Made by a program: the position numbers and the translations under genes. The notes below the pieces were generated by a model. The model was not told where the DNA came from. It made no database searches and was given only the letters and a program-made list of their open reading frames with translations. Of a stretch of DNA of 64,000 bases, positions 13,001 to 24,884 are shown piece after piece (the first letter of the stretch is position 1; each line of letters opens with the position of its first letter). This stretch comes from Rhododendron vialii (Eukaryota > Streptophyta > Magnoliopsida > Ericales > Ericaceae), in assembly GCF_030253575.1 (NCBI RefSeq), contig NC_080559.1, positions 26,314,501 through 26,378,500 of the forward strand, read 5' to 3'.

Positions 13001-16000
13001 TTTTTGGCAGCGGAAGATGCACGTAAAAGCTGGAAGTTGGGAAGTTCTCTAACAGATGCTCTGAAGCTCGTTTTGTTGATTGGTAAGGTTTATAGTTTCT
13101 TATTTTTGTTCTAATATTTCAACTTCTTAGTTGGTCTCTACTATTTAGCACAGTTGCGCTGCTTGCGCAGCCCCTAGTATTAGTTTTGCCTGGTCAATAT
13201 GTATTAAGCACTAAAACAAGGAGTTTGGCATTTTAGAATTATCATTAGCATGGCTCATATACTAGAAAGCATTTTCTAGGTTACTTGACTTATACAGCTA
13301 TGCACAATCATATACAAATTCAATGTAGGCCCCATGGCGGAGGCCATAAAAGGGTCTATGACAACATCCGTGCTGGGCATGACCAAACTTTTCTCTTATT
13401 TTTAAATTGTCATGTTACTTGTTGGATGATAAGATTTGCACCTGGGGTTGGAATAGTTGAAATTTTTACTGTAGTGTGGTGAACAACACTTGCAGCCCTC
13501 ATTTCTTTGTCTTCCCTCTCTGTCGTCACTTTCCTTCTCTGTTCAGCAACTTATTGAGGATTCTGTTGATAGGGCTTTTGCTTTTCTTTTTCATTAGTAG
13601 GGAATAATATTGATTAGATGAGTACAAATAGAGGAGCCACGACCCCTTTGTTCATTATATTTTCATCATATCCATGTTACTGCAGAAAAGTATCCCAAAT
13701 TATCTCCCAAATATTGCTTCTCAATCTGAGCTTTGAGCGCTTCCCACTTTCTCCCTCAAATAAACTACTATAGACAAAGAGGAGCAGTGTTCTTAACTTT
13801 GCCTTTTTTTGTTGTACAAACTTCCCATCCTATGCAACTAGCCGTCATCTCAAGCCTGCAATTTTCTAAAATCCCATGCCACCCGGGTAGGGTCTTAATA
13901 TGAGAGGGTCATTCTGAAAATAGTCTCTGTCTATTGCCCTGTATTAGCTCAAAGCTTGAAATGAATGTGGAAGGTTGAGGTAGTATCAATGAGAGGCCTG
14001 ATGGAGAGTTTGGAATGGGATGTGAAAAAGCACGAAGGGCAATTGCTGCTAGTTTGATGCGGTGCTGGAATAATGTGAGGGGAAGGGGTACAAGTTGTGG
14101 ACCAGAATGGAGCATAATGGGGAACAGATTCAGTTAGTTCAAGGCTTTAGTGAGCTATAATTTTTTAGTGTTATAGAAACCAATTCTTTTTCCTAGGTGT
14201 ATGCATACACTTTTGGTTTTCTTTTTCCCTTTGAGTTGGTGACTTGGTGTCATTCTTGACTTCAAATGACAAAATCCGTCTTGTTGAGTGAATGTCTTTT
14301 GAATTCTGTAATTTCCGTCTCTGCTTCTTACTTTTCTTGGTTTTCAGAATATACGTGATGTCTTGTAGGGCTTGTAGTCATGGCATTTGGCCCAAGCTAT
14401 TCTTACGCTCTCATCAGATTGTTGTATGGTCAGAAATGGAGTGATGGAGAAGCATCAAGCGTCCTCCGATATTACTGCATTTATGTCATTGTTTTGGCCA
14501 TGAATGGTAAATGATTTACATAGTTTTGTCTAATTCATGCCTACATACAAATTGTCTGAACTTCATATAACGAAGCCATCATGTAGCTTTGTGTTTGTCA
14601 TTTCGTTTTTCAGCATTTGTCTCTTGAGGGTTGAGTTTTATGTACTGATGGGAAACACACATGCTCTTCCACAATTTGCTTAGCACCACCAGTTGTGATT
14701 ATGCCATATTAGCACCCACCTCCAGTGCTTTAATCTCCCATGTGATCGTTCTTGAAAAGGCAGTGGCCCTTTACATGGCCACTTTGTGATGTATATTAAA
14801 CTGAGATATAGGATATAGCTTAGCATGTCAACTTTGGATTTATTTTCATGGTTTGGAATCAAAAACTTGTCATTGCTGGTCAAGAAGGTTAAGAGTCGAC
14901 AGCCTTGATATCAGGAAGGAATTTTCAGACTCCTGAGAAACTTTGCATTGGTCTATTATGCTTTAACTTAACACGCAGAGGTAGAAATAAAACATGTATA
15001 GTTCCTCCTCTTAAAATCACAGGATGGACTTCCCACTGAAGTGACTGTAGGAAAGTATTGAATTAAAGGGTGTCCTTTTAAGAAATACAAATATCACCTG
15101 ACCTTGCTTTGAATCTTTGATGATGGGTCTTTCATTGGTTAACAGTGATGTTGGGTGATTGTATTTTCTTTGCCATAAGTAACTTAATTAAACCATGTAA
15201 TTTCTGTTTGAATGCCCAAATATGACACTTTTCTTCATGAAACACTTCAATTCATTAAGTTTCGGACATCAAGCAAGCCCTAATTATGCAATGGCATGTC
15301 AAAGCTGATGACCAAGTGGTTACTATCCATCTACTGAAGTTTGGAGATCTTTAACTATAACCTTTGTGTAGAGTTGATTTCTTTGGTAGATTTCGTGTTG
15401 GGTGGTGACAAATGTGAATGTTTAGAAACTTAAATTCTATCCCATTGATTCCTGAATCAGGAACCTCTGAAGCATTTCTGCATGCAGTTGCAACGGAGAA
15501 CCAACTCAAGCGATCAAATGACTCCTTACTTGTATTCTCAGTTATCTATCTTGCGCTGAATGTGTTACTAATACAATCGGCTGGTGCAGTTGGTTTAATT
15601 GTTGCAAATTCCTTGAGTATCCTTTTTATTTTTCAACTCTAAACTTTGGCTTGATAACAGCTAATATTTCATTTCCTTCTTGGAATTGTTGGTCTTTTTG
15701 CAGTTTGCTCAATGTGAGCTCTACATTGAGCATCATTGTATTTTTTATTTTTTCTTACTGTGGAATTTTTATTTAACATTGCAAGGATGCCATGCAACTC
15801 CTTTTTACTATGTTCGTGCATACACATACCTCGTAGCATTGTAGGTTTGGCGCAACTATTTATAGGTTTTAGAAGTTGGGCAATAACTTGTACAGGATAC
15901 TCTCTCTGTGGTCATATATTATCTGAGGAAGCGAACACCTATAAATGCAACGAATAATTGGTGCGGTGGGCTCCTTCAAGTAATTCTTCTTATAGTGAAG

Positions 16001-17139
16001 AAATATATTATCTGTAAGCTAAGATCTCAACCCCGACTCCAGGAGTCCCGTTGTGGATCTAGAGGGCTTTCCTATACCGTCTTCTAGCAAAAAAATATTT
16101 TATAGAGGGTCATAATTAATTGGACTTGAAATATGGTGGGTTGGTTAATACTATTGTTTCGCGGTGCCTTCGATGTGTTTGGATTGCAAATTGTTTTCTT
16201 TCAGTTTCTTTCGTCTGTTGAGTTGCCGTAACAAAGCTTCCTCCTTTGATATGGTCTTGTTGCTTTTGGACATCATAGAAATTCGTACATACTATTTAGT
16301 AGTCTCAAACTTCCAAGTAACATGCACAATGTCGAACTAATCCACTAGTTTTAGAAAAGTCAATATATAAGGCAACTCCTGTCAACATAGGGATGTTTTG
16401 CTCCATGTACGCTACATAACATCGCTCATTCGCGTGGGGTTTGTGTGTGTGTGTGTGTGTTGCTTTGTGGGCGTGTAGTTTGGTGAGTGAAGTAGGGTAG
16501 TCCCATTCTGGCAGTCTCATTCTGTTTAGTATGCTTTAGACAATGATGTTAATCACTGAGATCAAATTTGGTAGTCTGCATTCTTAACTCCAATGAAGAT
16601 ATGATTTTGAGAATTATTTACTCAGCAGTATTCATCAAGCATTATTTTAAGGTATGTCTTTTGCTAGTGCAATTTATTTGAACTTCCCTGCTATGATAGC
16701 TAAATAATTGCTGTAATCCTCTGGTGCATTTTCCACATGCTTGATAGTGCTACTCTGAATATCTTATATAGACTTGGTTTCTTGGTTTACCTTTCCACAG
16801 GATTCTGCCTCATTTTCCTTTCGCAGCTGCTTGCCATCAGGTTGGGCAGTTCTGATGTTTTCTGGCATAACCACTCTCGTTTCTGAGAAATTATTTCTGG
16901 ATCATCAGAACTTCTGGCCATCATTTCTCCTTCATCTCTCTGTTGGATTAACCTGCTTCTGTATATCATCTGTTGTAATGTAAGTATAAGGAGCAATTTT
17001 ATATGGCATTCTTTGTCGTAGTTTGAAATTGCAAGTACATTTATGACAGCAATCTTCTTTTGTTTTTTGTAATAACAGTTATCACCGTGAGAGGGCTTTT
17101 ATAAACAAAGTTGTACGCTTCCGCGACCATGTTGACTGA
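7010..17139 (+). CDS. RFT1: RFT1-like protein of dolichol-linked oligosaccharide assembly
   Basis: An ER multi-pass membrane protein. RFT1 is needed for use of Man5GlcNAc2-PP-dolichol in N-glycosylation; whether it is the flippase itself is debated. Fourteen exons join in frame: 7010-7067, 7185-7264, 8402-8496, 9140-9300, 9639-9790, 10013-10131, 11147-11310, 11486-11560, 13011-13082, 14369-14506, 15461-15616, 16599-16651, 16801-16979, 17079-17139. Total is 1563 nt, 520 residues, close to the family length. Diagnostic stretches are [79 protein letters not shown] and [18 protein letters not shown]. Many hydrophobic helices are evident. All introns are GT-AG. Introns carry an antisense SINE (7420-7600), a G-rich hexamer tract (8767-8804) and a GC-rich insertion (11830-12510). 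The start follows a (CT)n leader at about 6955-6972. Confidence 0.92.
7420..7600 (-). mobile_element. Au-like tRNA-derived SINE in RFT1 intron 2
   Basis: Read on the minus strand, an A-box-like TTAGTCCAATTAATTGG is followed by a B box GGTTCGATTC and then the tail GAATTAGTCGAAGTGTGCGT. This tail resembles the conserved 3' end of Au-type plant SINEs. A T-rich run at about 7396-7418 on the + strand is the decayed A-tail. It lies antisense in the intron and does not touch exon 2, which ends at 7264. Confidence 0.6.
8767..8804 (+). repeat. (TAAGGG)n tract, G-quadruplex motif in RFT1 intron 3
   Basis: Seven GGG runs are separated by 1-3 nt (GGGTGAGGGTAAGGGTAAGG and on). The unit is TAAGGG, not the plant telomere unit TTTAGGG. 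It is on the sense strand, so the pre-mRNA could form a quadruplex. Confidence 0.8.
11830..12510. repeat. GC-rich insertion of unknown type in RFT1 intron 8
   Basis: This stretch is clearly richer in G and C than the surrounding intron and contains short direct repeats such as GGGATCTCATG/GGATCTCATA near 11975-12010. No long ORF is present. It may be a decayed LTR or other retroelement fragment, but I find no TG/CA ends or target-site duplication. Confidence 0.3.
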
Positions 17140-17431
17140 GAAGGACATACAACTTTTTCCTTAATCCGCTGAGGTGGGGACACAGCCATTGCGATACTTT
17201 CTATAGTTTTCTAGCTCTTTGTTTCACTTGGGATAGGTAATAAAGATTAACATGACAAGCCTTTTTTAATGCAGCTTTGTGCAAAAGAAAATTGTTGTTG
17301 CAGCTTGCAGAGACACGTACATGAGAAATGGTGATAGGGTAATTTTGATTCTAGCGCTGATCCGTTGTCACTTTACTCTAATGCTTTGAAGCTTGAATGA
17401 GATGTTGAGGAGCATGTACCTAAGCAGGTTT

Positions 17432-17488
17432 ATACCTTTCCCGGCCTTTTGGCTAAGATCAAGTGTAGTTTCTGTTCTTGTCAGGTTT
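17432..17488 (+). pseudogene. U2 snRNA 5' fragment (pseudogene)
   Basis: The sequence starts ATACCTTTCCCGGCCTTTTG and continues GCTAAGATCAAGTGTAG, matching the first ~57 nt of U2 spliceosomal RNA almost base for base. The match stops after TTCTTGTCAGGTTTA; the Sm site and 3' stem-loops are absent. The branch-point-pairing hexamer GTAGTA is changed to GTAGTT. No upstream sequence element resembling the plant snRNA promoter box (TCCCACATCG) lies in the 100 bp before it. It is therefore most likely a truncated pseudogene, 290 bp downstream of the RFT1 stop and perhaps inside that gene's 3' UTR. Confidence 0.65.
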
Positions 17489-17999
17489 AGCAATTTATGT
17501 TCTTTTGAAACATGAGCTTGATTTTTCAATTTCCGAGTCATTCCTCCTTTTTTTTTTTTTTTTGACTATCTACTTAAATCTTTTTCCAGATCAGGGATTC
17601 AGGAGAACCTTACAGGAAAACTTGTGGGAAGAAAATTCGAATCACGTCAATGGGATGTTCCAAAGTTTCTGTTTATCCTTTTTCTGGATCAATCAAGACA
17701 AATCTGTATATTGCAACCGTAGCAGGTTAATTTGGGTATAGGCGGAAAGGACGTGCAACTCCCAAGGCCGTGTTTGGATCATGGGCGTGTGGAGGAATTC
17801 ATCGAGGTAAAGCAAATTTGTAGGTTTTTTTTTACTTCGTTATCAAATGAGATTCCTTCACCATTCTTTTTCCTTTTAAATTACTGTGCCAGAATTAAAG
17901 TCAAGTCCAAACATGATTAACTTAAGGTCATCTAGTTTGCTTACCATTATCGTGTTCTGTTGGTACGAAAATTTCAAGGATGAGAAAGTAGAAGATACG

Positions 18000-18195
18000 A
18001 TTTTTTTAAATTTTTTTTCCGATGGTCAAGGGAGTGTCTAGGCTTAGCTTACAGGCACCTCGACTAATCTCCTCCCCGGTCCGGTTAAATGCAAGTCATC
18101 CACGCCTTGACTAGGGGATTCACAAGAAATTACTTTTTTGCGGCCTAACCTCAAGAATTGAACTGTGGTCAATTGTGTAGAAAGCAAACCCACCG
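18000..18195 (-). mobile_element. Au-like tRNA-derived SINE
   Basis: On the minus strand the B-box-like AGTTCAATTCTTGAGG is followed by AGGCCGCAAAAAAGTAATTT and then the tail GAGATTAGTCGAGGTGCCTG. It ends in CCATCGG and an A-run, seen as T-runs at 18001-18019. The body is closely similar to the copy at 7420-7600, so both belong to one family. Confidence 0.6.
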
Positions 18196-19220
18196 AAGAA
18201 AAAAAAATGAAGTCTGCATGTTTGGTGTTCACTGATGAGACAAGGGAAGTGGGAAAATCTTTATTCCATTTTTACCAATTATTTCAACCAAACAATGGAT
18301 TTGGCAGAAGACTAGGAAAGCAACACCACCACAAGCACCACACCGCTGTCTCCACCATAACCAACTCTGTTTTTTCACTGCCATTTTACTCCATCACCTG
18401 TAGAACCACAAGCACTTTTTCCACAGATATTGTTCTTGCTGTGCAGTCCCTTTCTTTCTTTTCGAATTTGAATTTTTTGAATAAAATTTGTGTTCTTTTC
18501 TCACCAAGTAATCGCAAATTGAAAATCAAGTTCCGTTTTTCTTTAAATATGTGGGTTAACCTCGACGGGCCCCTTTTTTGGAGCAAATTTGGGAGCAAAA
18601 ATGGCCGGTTTGGTCACTTGGTCCTTGGGCAGGCCCTGGACTCACGTTTATGGTTGAAAAGAAGGATTCGATTATCCAACTTGAAAAAACCAAAAATCTC
18701 GTGTTCAGTGTTGATTAAGATGTCTCGATGGAAATAGAGCCAAATTACGTAATGGGATTTCATATCACCGATCGCCTTCGTCTTAATAATATTTCACTTA
18801 AAGATGTCACCAAGAAATTCCTACGTGTATAATTTTGTTGATGTACCATGAAAAATAAATCAGTGAAGATTAATTGCCAGTAATTAGAGTTAGCGATCCC
18901 ATCGGGCAAAAAAAATCCAGAAACTAGAGGTATTCGCGAGGAAAAGAAGTTAATTTCGATATCAAACTTGCTTCAAAAGTATGATAGAAATTAAAAACTT
19001 GCTCCACAAGTTAGATCCCTATTCCAGTTCAAGTTATACTTGGTTTCGACAGCCTTTCATATGCTGCGGGGATGAAATCATCCACTAGTTGAGTAAAAAA
19101 ACCTCGGACGATTAGGAAAGCAAGTACACAAATCCGAATATGATTCTGAGATTATAAATCCATACGATTACCGAAACCCCGCGCGAGTCTAATCAGAATA
19201 GGTATGGGATTGATAATAAG

Positions 19221-19227
19221 CTATAAA
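19221..19227 (+). promoter_or_regulatory. TATA box of the CAF1-type gene
   Basis: CTATAAAATC lies 79 bp before the ATG at 19300, in a position that predicts a leader of about 45-50 nt. Confidence 0.6.
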
Positions 19228-19299
19228 ATCATCCCTACTCACATAATCATCTACAAATTCCGTCCTTTCGCATATTCATCTGCAACATAGAGAGAAACC

Positions 19300-20115
19300 A
19301 TGTATTTGCTGAAGAAACCCGTAATGATTCGAGAGGTATGGGCTAGAAACCTAGCAGATGAATTGTTTTTGATTGATCACATTCTTCCCCGCTACCCATA
19401 TATTGCCATGGATACCGAATTCCCGGGTACAATCTATTCCCCGGCGATTGAGAAACACCAACTTTCTCGGCTCTCTCCTGACCAAAACTACTCCGTCATG
19501 AAGGCAAACGTCGATGCCCTCAGGCTCATTCAACTAGGCCTCACACTCTCCGACTCTGGTGGGAATCTCCCTGGAACCCATTGCTCCTACGTTTGGGAAT
19601 TCAATTTCCGGGATTTCAACATGGATGTCGATTCCCACAACCCGGATTCCATCGCTCTGCTGAAACAACAAGGAATCGATTTTCAGAGGAACATGAAATA
19701 CGGCATTGACTCAGCGAAATTCGGGCGTCTGCTTCTGGGTTCAAGAATCCTTTCACCGATGGTACATTGGATCACCTTCCACGGCGCCTACGATTTTGGA
19801 TTTCTGCTCAAGATTTTGACAGGGAGAAGGTTGCCAGAGGACCTCAGCATGTTCATGGGATTGGTGAATACCTACTTTGGCGGGGCTGTGTACGACATGA
19901 AACACATGATGAAGAACTGTGATGGATTGTACGGTGGGCTGGAGAGGGTGGCCAAAACCCTAGGAGTCGATCGTGTGGCTGGAAAGAGTCATCAAGCTGG
20001 TTCAGATAGTTTACTCATAATGCAGACATTGGTGAAACTAATAGCTGCCTACTTTGGTGGAAAAGGGGGGAAACAAGCTATTGAGTTTCGCTCCGCGTTG
20101 TATGGACTGAATTAA
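19300..20115 (+). CDS. CAF1: CCR4-associated factor 1 (CAF1/POP2) deadenylase
   Basis: Catalytic poly(A) ribonuclease of the CCR4-NOT complex, which shortens mRNA tails in the cytoplasm. A single exon encodes 271 residues, the usual length for plant CAF1 proteins. The DEDDh active site is complete: D38 and E40 in AMDTEFPG, D165 in HGAYDFGFLL, and D236 with H231 in HQAGSDSLLI. Other family marks are NPDSIALLKQQGIDF and TYFGGAVYDMKHMM. The ATG follows a TATA box at 19221 and is the first in the leader. Intronless CAF1 genes are a common plant subgroup (the CAF1-9/-11 kind), often stress-induced; that regulation is inference here. Codon use is normal and no defect is seen. Confidence 0.95.
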   Translation: MYLLKKPVMIREVWARNLADELFLIDHILPRYPYIAMDTEFPGTIYSPAIEKHQLSRLSPDQNYSVMKANVDALRLIQLGLTLSDSGGNLPGTHCSYVWEFNFRDFNMDVDSHNPDSIALLKQQGIDFQRNMKYGIDSAKFGRLLLGSRILSPMVHWITFHGAYDFGFLLKILTGRRLPEDLSMFMGLVNTYFGGAVYDMKHMMKNCDGLYGGLERVAKTLGVDRVAGKSHQAGSDSLLIMQTLVKLIAAYFGGKGGKQAIEFRSALYGLN

Positions 20116-20819
20116 GGTGAAAGAGTAAGCTTCCGTCTTTCTTTTTTTTGGGTGTCATAGGTACGTAGCCTATCAAAACGTTGCATATATTGCAGTCATA
20201 AAAAAGGAAGACGGATGTTAGGTAGTTAGGTTACTATAAGGAGTCGAAGATTGTCAATTAGGTCAAATCCTTCCAGATAAAATGAAAAAAAGAGAAAAAA
20301 AGAAAAGAAAAGAAAAAGGGGTCAAACCATTGACCATAGAGCTAGATGCCCAGGGTCAAGTACAGTATTTCTCTTCATTCTTCAATCTACAATTTTCGAT
20401 AGGAATGACTATTATGGATAGAATGTTGGAATTATTCTTCAGTAATTTTGTTGAAGAGATTGCTATCAGTTTGGAATTATTATTGAAGCGATACTCGATA
20501 TGTTTCATTATTATTCTGGATATTGTGATTTTTCTTTTCATATGTACTAGTAGTAGTATTATTATTCATGAATTTGGTAAACATTTCAATTATGGTTCTG
20601 TAATCGTAGTTAATTGATACAAAATTATTCCACCGTTTTAATAAGAGATATGAGGGATTTTATACGTGAGAGAGATACTCCAGTATATAGCGAAATAAAA
20701 GGGAATGGTCTACCCTTTACCAAAAAAATCAAAAAACAAAAAGGGAATGGTCTAGCGATGTAAACCGTTCAATTTCCAAAAATAAAAATATACTAGTATG
20801 TGTTTCCACTTTTGGGGTG
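20116..20819. other. Downstream spacer of the CAF1 gene
   Basis: AT-rich sequence containing the 3' UTR and a purine-rich run near 20282-20320. The ORFs here are low-complexity and not supported as genes. Confidence 0.4.
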
Positions 20820-21022
20820 GATTTTTCCGGGGCTAAGGGACAACACCCTCCGGCCCGTCCATTTCGGCAATGGACGGTTCAGATTTCATCTCAGCCGAAT
20901 AGATCTCAGTTGTCTATCTATGCATTGCCGAGATGAAGTCTGAGCCGTCCATTGCTGAAATTGGACAGCCCGGCATGCTGTTCCTCCCTAAGGGACAACA
21001 CGGTCCCCGGGAAAATCGGTCT
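20820..21022. mobile_element. GC-rich MITE with long inverted arms
   Basis: The left arm contains GGGGCTAAGGGACAACAC and GCAATGGACGG. The right arm, reverse complemented, contains GGGGACCGTGTTGTCCC, CTTAGGGAGG and GCAATGGACGG. Both arms carry CGTCCA words, and the centre has CAGCCGAATAGATCTCAGTT, like the centre of the MITE at 885-1116. I could not fix a clear target-site duplication. Confidence 0.6.
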
Positions 21023-22304
21023 TTATTTTCAATTACCAAGATCAAATTAAAAAAAAAAATTGGGAAAATTGAACAAAGGTTCGATCGATTTTTCCATTAC
21101 TAGGGTCGTTTAAAAAGAACAACGAGTACTAGTAAATCCCTGATCAATCCGCATCGTATGAATTGGGTTTGGTTTTTGTATTAGTTTCCGGCTCTAAGAA
21201 ATCAATACATTTTGACTATGGTTCGATTCTCGAATTTATCTTGAAAGAGCTTGATACAATTGAACGGGCCATTCTGTTTTTTTGCTTGTCTTTTTATTTA
21301 CGTATTTGTGACGACATGCTTAATGGAAAAATCAAAAAAAACCTTTTGAAAAAAAAAAAAAAAAAAACCACCATCCTCTTATGGGGCGCAAAAAGTCTAC
21401 ACACACAACTTTAAAATACTGTACAATTCCGGACACAATTATGTTCGGAATCATTCGATGCGTATGGACCTATGTGCATCAAACGGTTCTAGACACGTAC
21501 AATTGTGTTTGGAGTTGTGTTTTCAACGTTTGTCGGCGTGCGTAGCATTCCTCTCTGTGGGTGTCCTCCAATGTGTCACCAATAAGTGATTCAACAACAG
21601 GTGCATTTGGTAATCATAAGCTTTGAAAGCATGGGTAACGAAAAACTGGATAAAGAAAATGGAAAGGCAAAAGACTTATGATTAGAGATGTAGACTCTAT
21701 TGGATTTCTCTAGACAAGTATCCGATAAAAACAAGAACAAAAAAGTTGGAAGAATTGCATCTTCTACAACAACATCATGATGGGTTTGAGTTTTTGCTTC
21801 AAAGGTTGGACTGCTTAACGGATTGGTGCATGTTGCGCTCCTCCTTTGCTTCAAATTCAAGAAATCTTCGAGTGCGGTAAAACGCGTAGGGAAGTGCTTA
21901 ATAATTACTAGTTGTATTCTTGATTTACGACGTTGTTCGCGCATAATTGTCGGTCGATCTGTTAGTCTAACGCGGTTCTCTTTATTCTTGTATCTTGAAA
22001 GCTAGGCTCAAATATGCTCCGCTGCTCTTGAATACAACTTATCGAAAGAGCTAGCATCATGGAGCAATAATGAAAACTGTTACTATTTAATTGCTTCCAA
22101 ATTAAGTTGTGTCACACATGAGAAATTGTATGTCTATCAAATTTATCAAGGGAAGTTATAGCCAGAGCCTTATGTGTTGAATTAACTGCAGATTTCACAT
22201 TTTAAAAGGTGCCTCCTCCTTACAAGAAATTAAACCCATTGTGATAGCCTCTATTTTGTGGAAGTGTGTTTTACTTTTTATAGAGAAGTAGGAGGTGCTT
22301 AGTT

Positions 22305-22488
22305 TTTTTTTCCCTCCAAATATTGTATACATCAACGGAGGTTAGCGGGGTATTAGTAGATTAGTCCACAAGGATTTCAGAGGCTATCCATATCTCTGAA
22401 TTCCAAAAGCCCACGACGGGGCTCGAACCCTGGCATTCGACATGAGAAGGACCAGGAAATACCAACTGGACTAGAGCCCATTGGCTAA
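22305..22488 (-). mobile_element. tRNA-derived SINE with perfect 13-bp target-site duplication
   Basis: Read on the minus strand it starts near TGGGCTCTAGTCCAGTTGGT (A box), has GGGTTCGAGCCCCG (B box) about 45 nt later and ends in an A-run (T-run 22303-22311 on +). The flanks GAGGTGCTTAGTT at 22292-22304 and 22489-22501 are identical, the expected product of LINE-assisted insertion. The tail differs from the Au-like copies in this window, so this is a separate family. Confidence 0.8.
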
Positions 22489-22674
22489 GAGGTGCTTAGT
22501 TGGGGAGGTTAGAGTAGTAATGAAGCATCATGCACATTTTCTATTCTAGTGAGCCAGCCATTAGGCCTAAAAAATAGAACCCACTCTCAAAAACTAATTT
22601 ACGTGACCTACACGAGGCCCCTTTTGGGATTCTAATATTGACCAAGATTTCTTCCACTGTCCACTATCTAAATA

Positions 22675-22740
22675 CTCCCTCCGTCCAAATTGTTTGCCCC
22701 TTTTGAGAAGCCGTGCATTTTACATGCAAGAAATAATGTA
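22675..22740 (+). mobile_element. Stowaway-like terminal sequence, one end only
   Basis: TA followed by CTCCCTCCGTCCAAATTG is the classic terminal repeat of plant Stowaway (mariner-type) MITEs. I do not find the partner end downstream, so the element is truncated or rearranged. Confidence 0.45.
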
Positions 22741-23099
22741 TAAGAAGGAAATTTTTTACACTAATTTAAAGATCTCATCGAGAAGAAAAAATTGATGCCA
22801 ATTTTTTTTTCAAAAACAATTCTCATAAACACTCTTTCTTTTTTTTTAAACATTTCTTAGAGCCTAGTGACTCTAACAAACCATTTACTATGAGATTTAA
22901 AATATTTAAATCTAGGGTTTGGAAGTTTAGATGTGATCTCCAGGAACTTTGACCGTTGCAATAGAGTAGTAATTAGAATGAACTTTGGTAATACTAAAAT
23001 AGAATGAAGTTCTTATTAAGTGGGAAAAAACTAAATAACCGCGTGAACGAATCATGAATATAAGCTGATACTGTGCCCCCAACTGTCATGATCGTTTAA

Positions 23100-23296
23100 C
23101 TCCGAGGAGGTTGGTCAAGTGGGCATGAAGAAATAAAGTATTTGTCATTCATGAGGTCGTATATCCAAATTCTATGAAGGCCGAACATTCTAAAACTTCG
23201 GGCCATTTTGGAGGGTTTGCAAGGTCGTTAACTTTAGAACTCCGGAATTGGTGGTGTGTGGAAGCTGGCCCGAACATTCTATTATAAAAAAAAAAC
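23100..23296 (+). mobile_element. tRNA-derived SINE
   Basis: It has an A-box-like TTGGTCAAGTGGGCATG, a degenerate B box GAGGTCGTATATCCAA, and a 3' part GGAAGCTGGCCCGAAC followed by a run of ten A. The GCTGGCCCGRAC tail is shared with the fragment at 6205-6296. Confidence 0.55.
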
Positions 23297-24240
23297 CCTA
23301 TCATGATCGTTTAACATTAAAGGTGGGTGGAACCGTGGAAGTCTTTTTTAAAACCTGATGATAAACTCCCCTCTAATTTAGTTTCTATTCCTTTTTATTC
23401 ATTCTACTTTAGAAGGTCTAAATCATTTGCTTGTCCATTTTTAATAAAATCTTCACATACTCTCAAAACAAGCTAGTGGAGGTGGATTAATTTTCCCTCT
23501 CATGTCACATTAAAGCAACTTTATTTCGCAAACACCAAAATGATAGAACATGACATGTAATGATGAAATGGGGCCATTTTTGGAAATCCTATGTCACAAA
23601 TGTTAATTGTTAGGATAGGAAAAGGATAAAATAAGTATATCCCCCTCCCCTCTTGCGAGAAAACCTTCTAATGAATTTGCTAATTTAGAACAAAACTAAT
23701 CCCACCGTTCACTAGAATGTTTAATTAAATGCGAGACAAAGCCTCGTATGGATCGTATAGACTAGACCAATACAGGAGTTGATTGCACATCGGTGGAAGT
23801 CAAATCTCGTACCTAAGGAATTGATGGCTCCTGACTGTCATGTGACTATCGCTGCACCAATCCCTTATATTTTCCCCTTATATTGTGACATTACAAAATT
23901 TCCATTTCACCAATTAATTCCTATCGCATCATTTTGGCAAATAAAGGTTAAATCTCTAAATTTGAATACCTAGAACAAAAAGTTCATGCTCAAAATTTAG
24001 AGTGGAAAAATCTCACCAACCACAAAAGGGGGTAAGGGAAAAGGTTTCAAATGTGTGATAATGGTAATAGTTCATTGATCACATGGATCCCTCAATTATC
24101 TTCTACCTTTAATTCTAATCACCAACAAAGATTTGCTTAGCTGTTCATCCTTAACTTATAACCATTGAGATTATAGGAAGCTTCATCGATCCTTAATTAT
24201 ACGGTAAAAAAGGAAATAAGCATCCAATTCTTTACGGATT

Positions 24241-24513
24241 ATGACTATCTTCTTCAATTTTAATGTCTTTGATCCAAACAAAATTGATAGAAGGATACTT
24301 TGGCTAGTTAATTACTTTAAGAAAATCAAGAACACGGCTTCATGTATGCTCAAAGAAGAAGCAACGAGAAGCCATTTTCTTAGTAATATCATTTGTGATT
24401 GCCAGTTCCTTCTTCGGGTGCTTAAGACGAAGGTGAGGCATGTGTTTCAGGAAGCCAATCGTTGCGTAGATATTCTAGCAAATTCTACATTTAATTGCAG
24501 TATAATTTGGTAG
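24241..24513 (+). pseudogene. LINE RNase H domain fragment
   Basis: A 90-codon open stretch contains ICDCQFLLR and VRHVFQEANRCVDILAN. This resembles the C-terminal part of the RNase H domain in plant LINE-type reverse transcriptases, where an RHVxREANxxADxLA motif is usual. The rest of the domain and any reverse transcriptase are missing, and the preceding residues do not fit. I read it as a decayed fragment, not a gene. Confidence 0.55.
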
Positions 24514-24803
24514 TTTCCGAGACCGAAAAAAATGAATTTTTAGGGAGTTAGATGAAGATATTAATGTGGTGAAATACCCTTATTTTCTATGAAGTGGTAC
24601 CATATAATGTCATCCATAATTTTCCAAAAAAATACTTGTGTTGTCGTGGACTAGCTAGTTATAACTAGGAGTACTTGTAAGTAAAAACTTTTGACTTTCG
24701 AGGGGGTTTCTCACATGCCCATAATTCACTCTCACCTTCAAATCCTAATGATTTTGTTCTCCACTAATCCTAATGGTTATAATGTGATAGGAAAAGGCTC
24801 ACT

Positions 24804-24881
<78 letters not shown>
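24804..24881 (+). repeat. Compound (TG)n(AG)n microsatellite
   Basis: About ten TG units pass directly into about 27 AG units without interruption. No gene is close by. Confidence 0.9.

Positions 24882-24884
<3 letters not shown>

Noticed and set aside
18165..18737. 190-codon open frame downstream of RFT1
   Set aside because: It begins inside the SINE at 18000-18195, has no recognisable domain, and its composition looks like translated AT-rich spacer.
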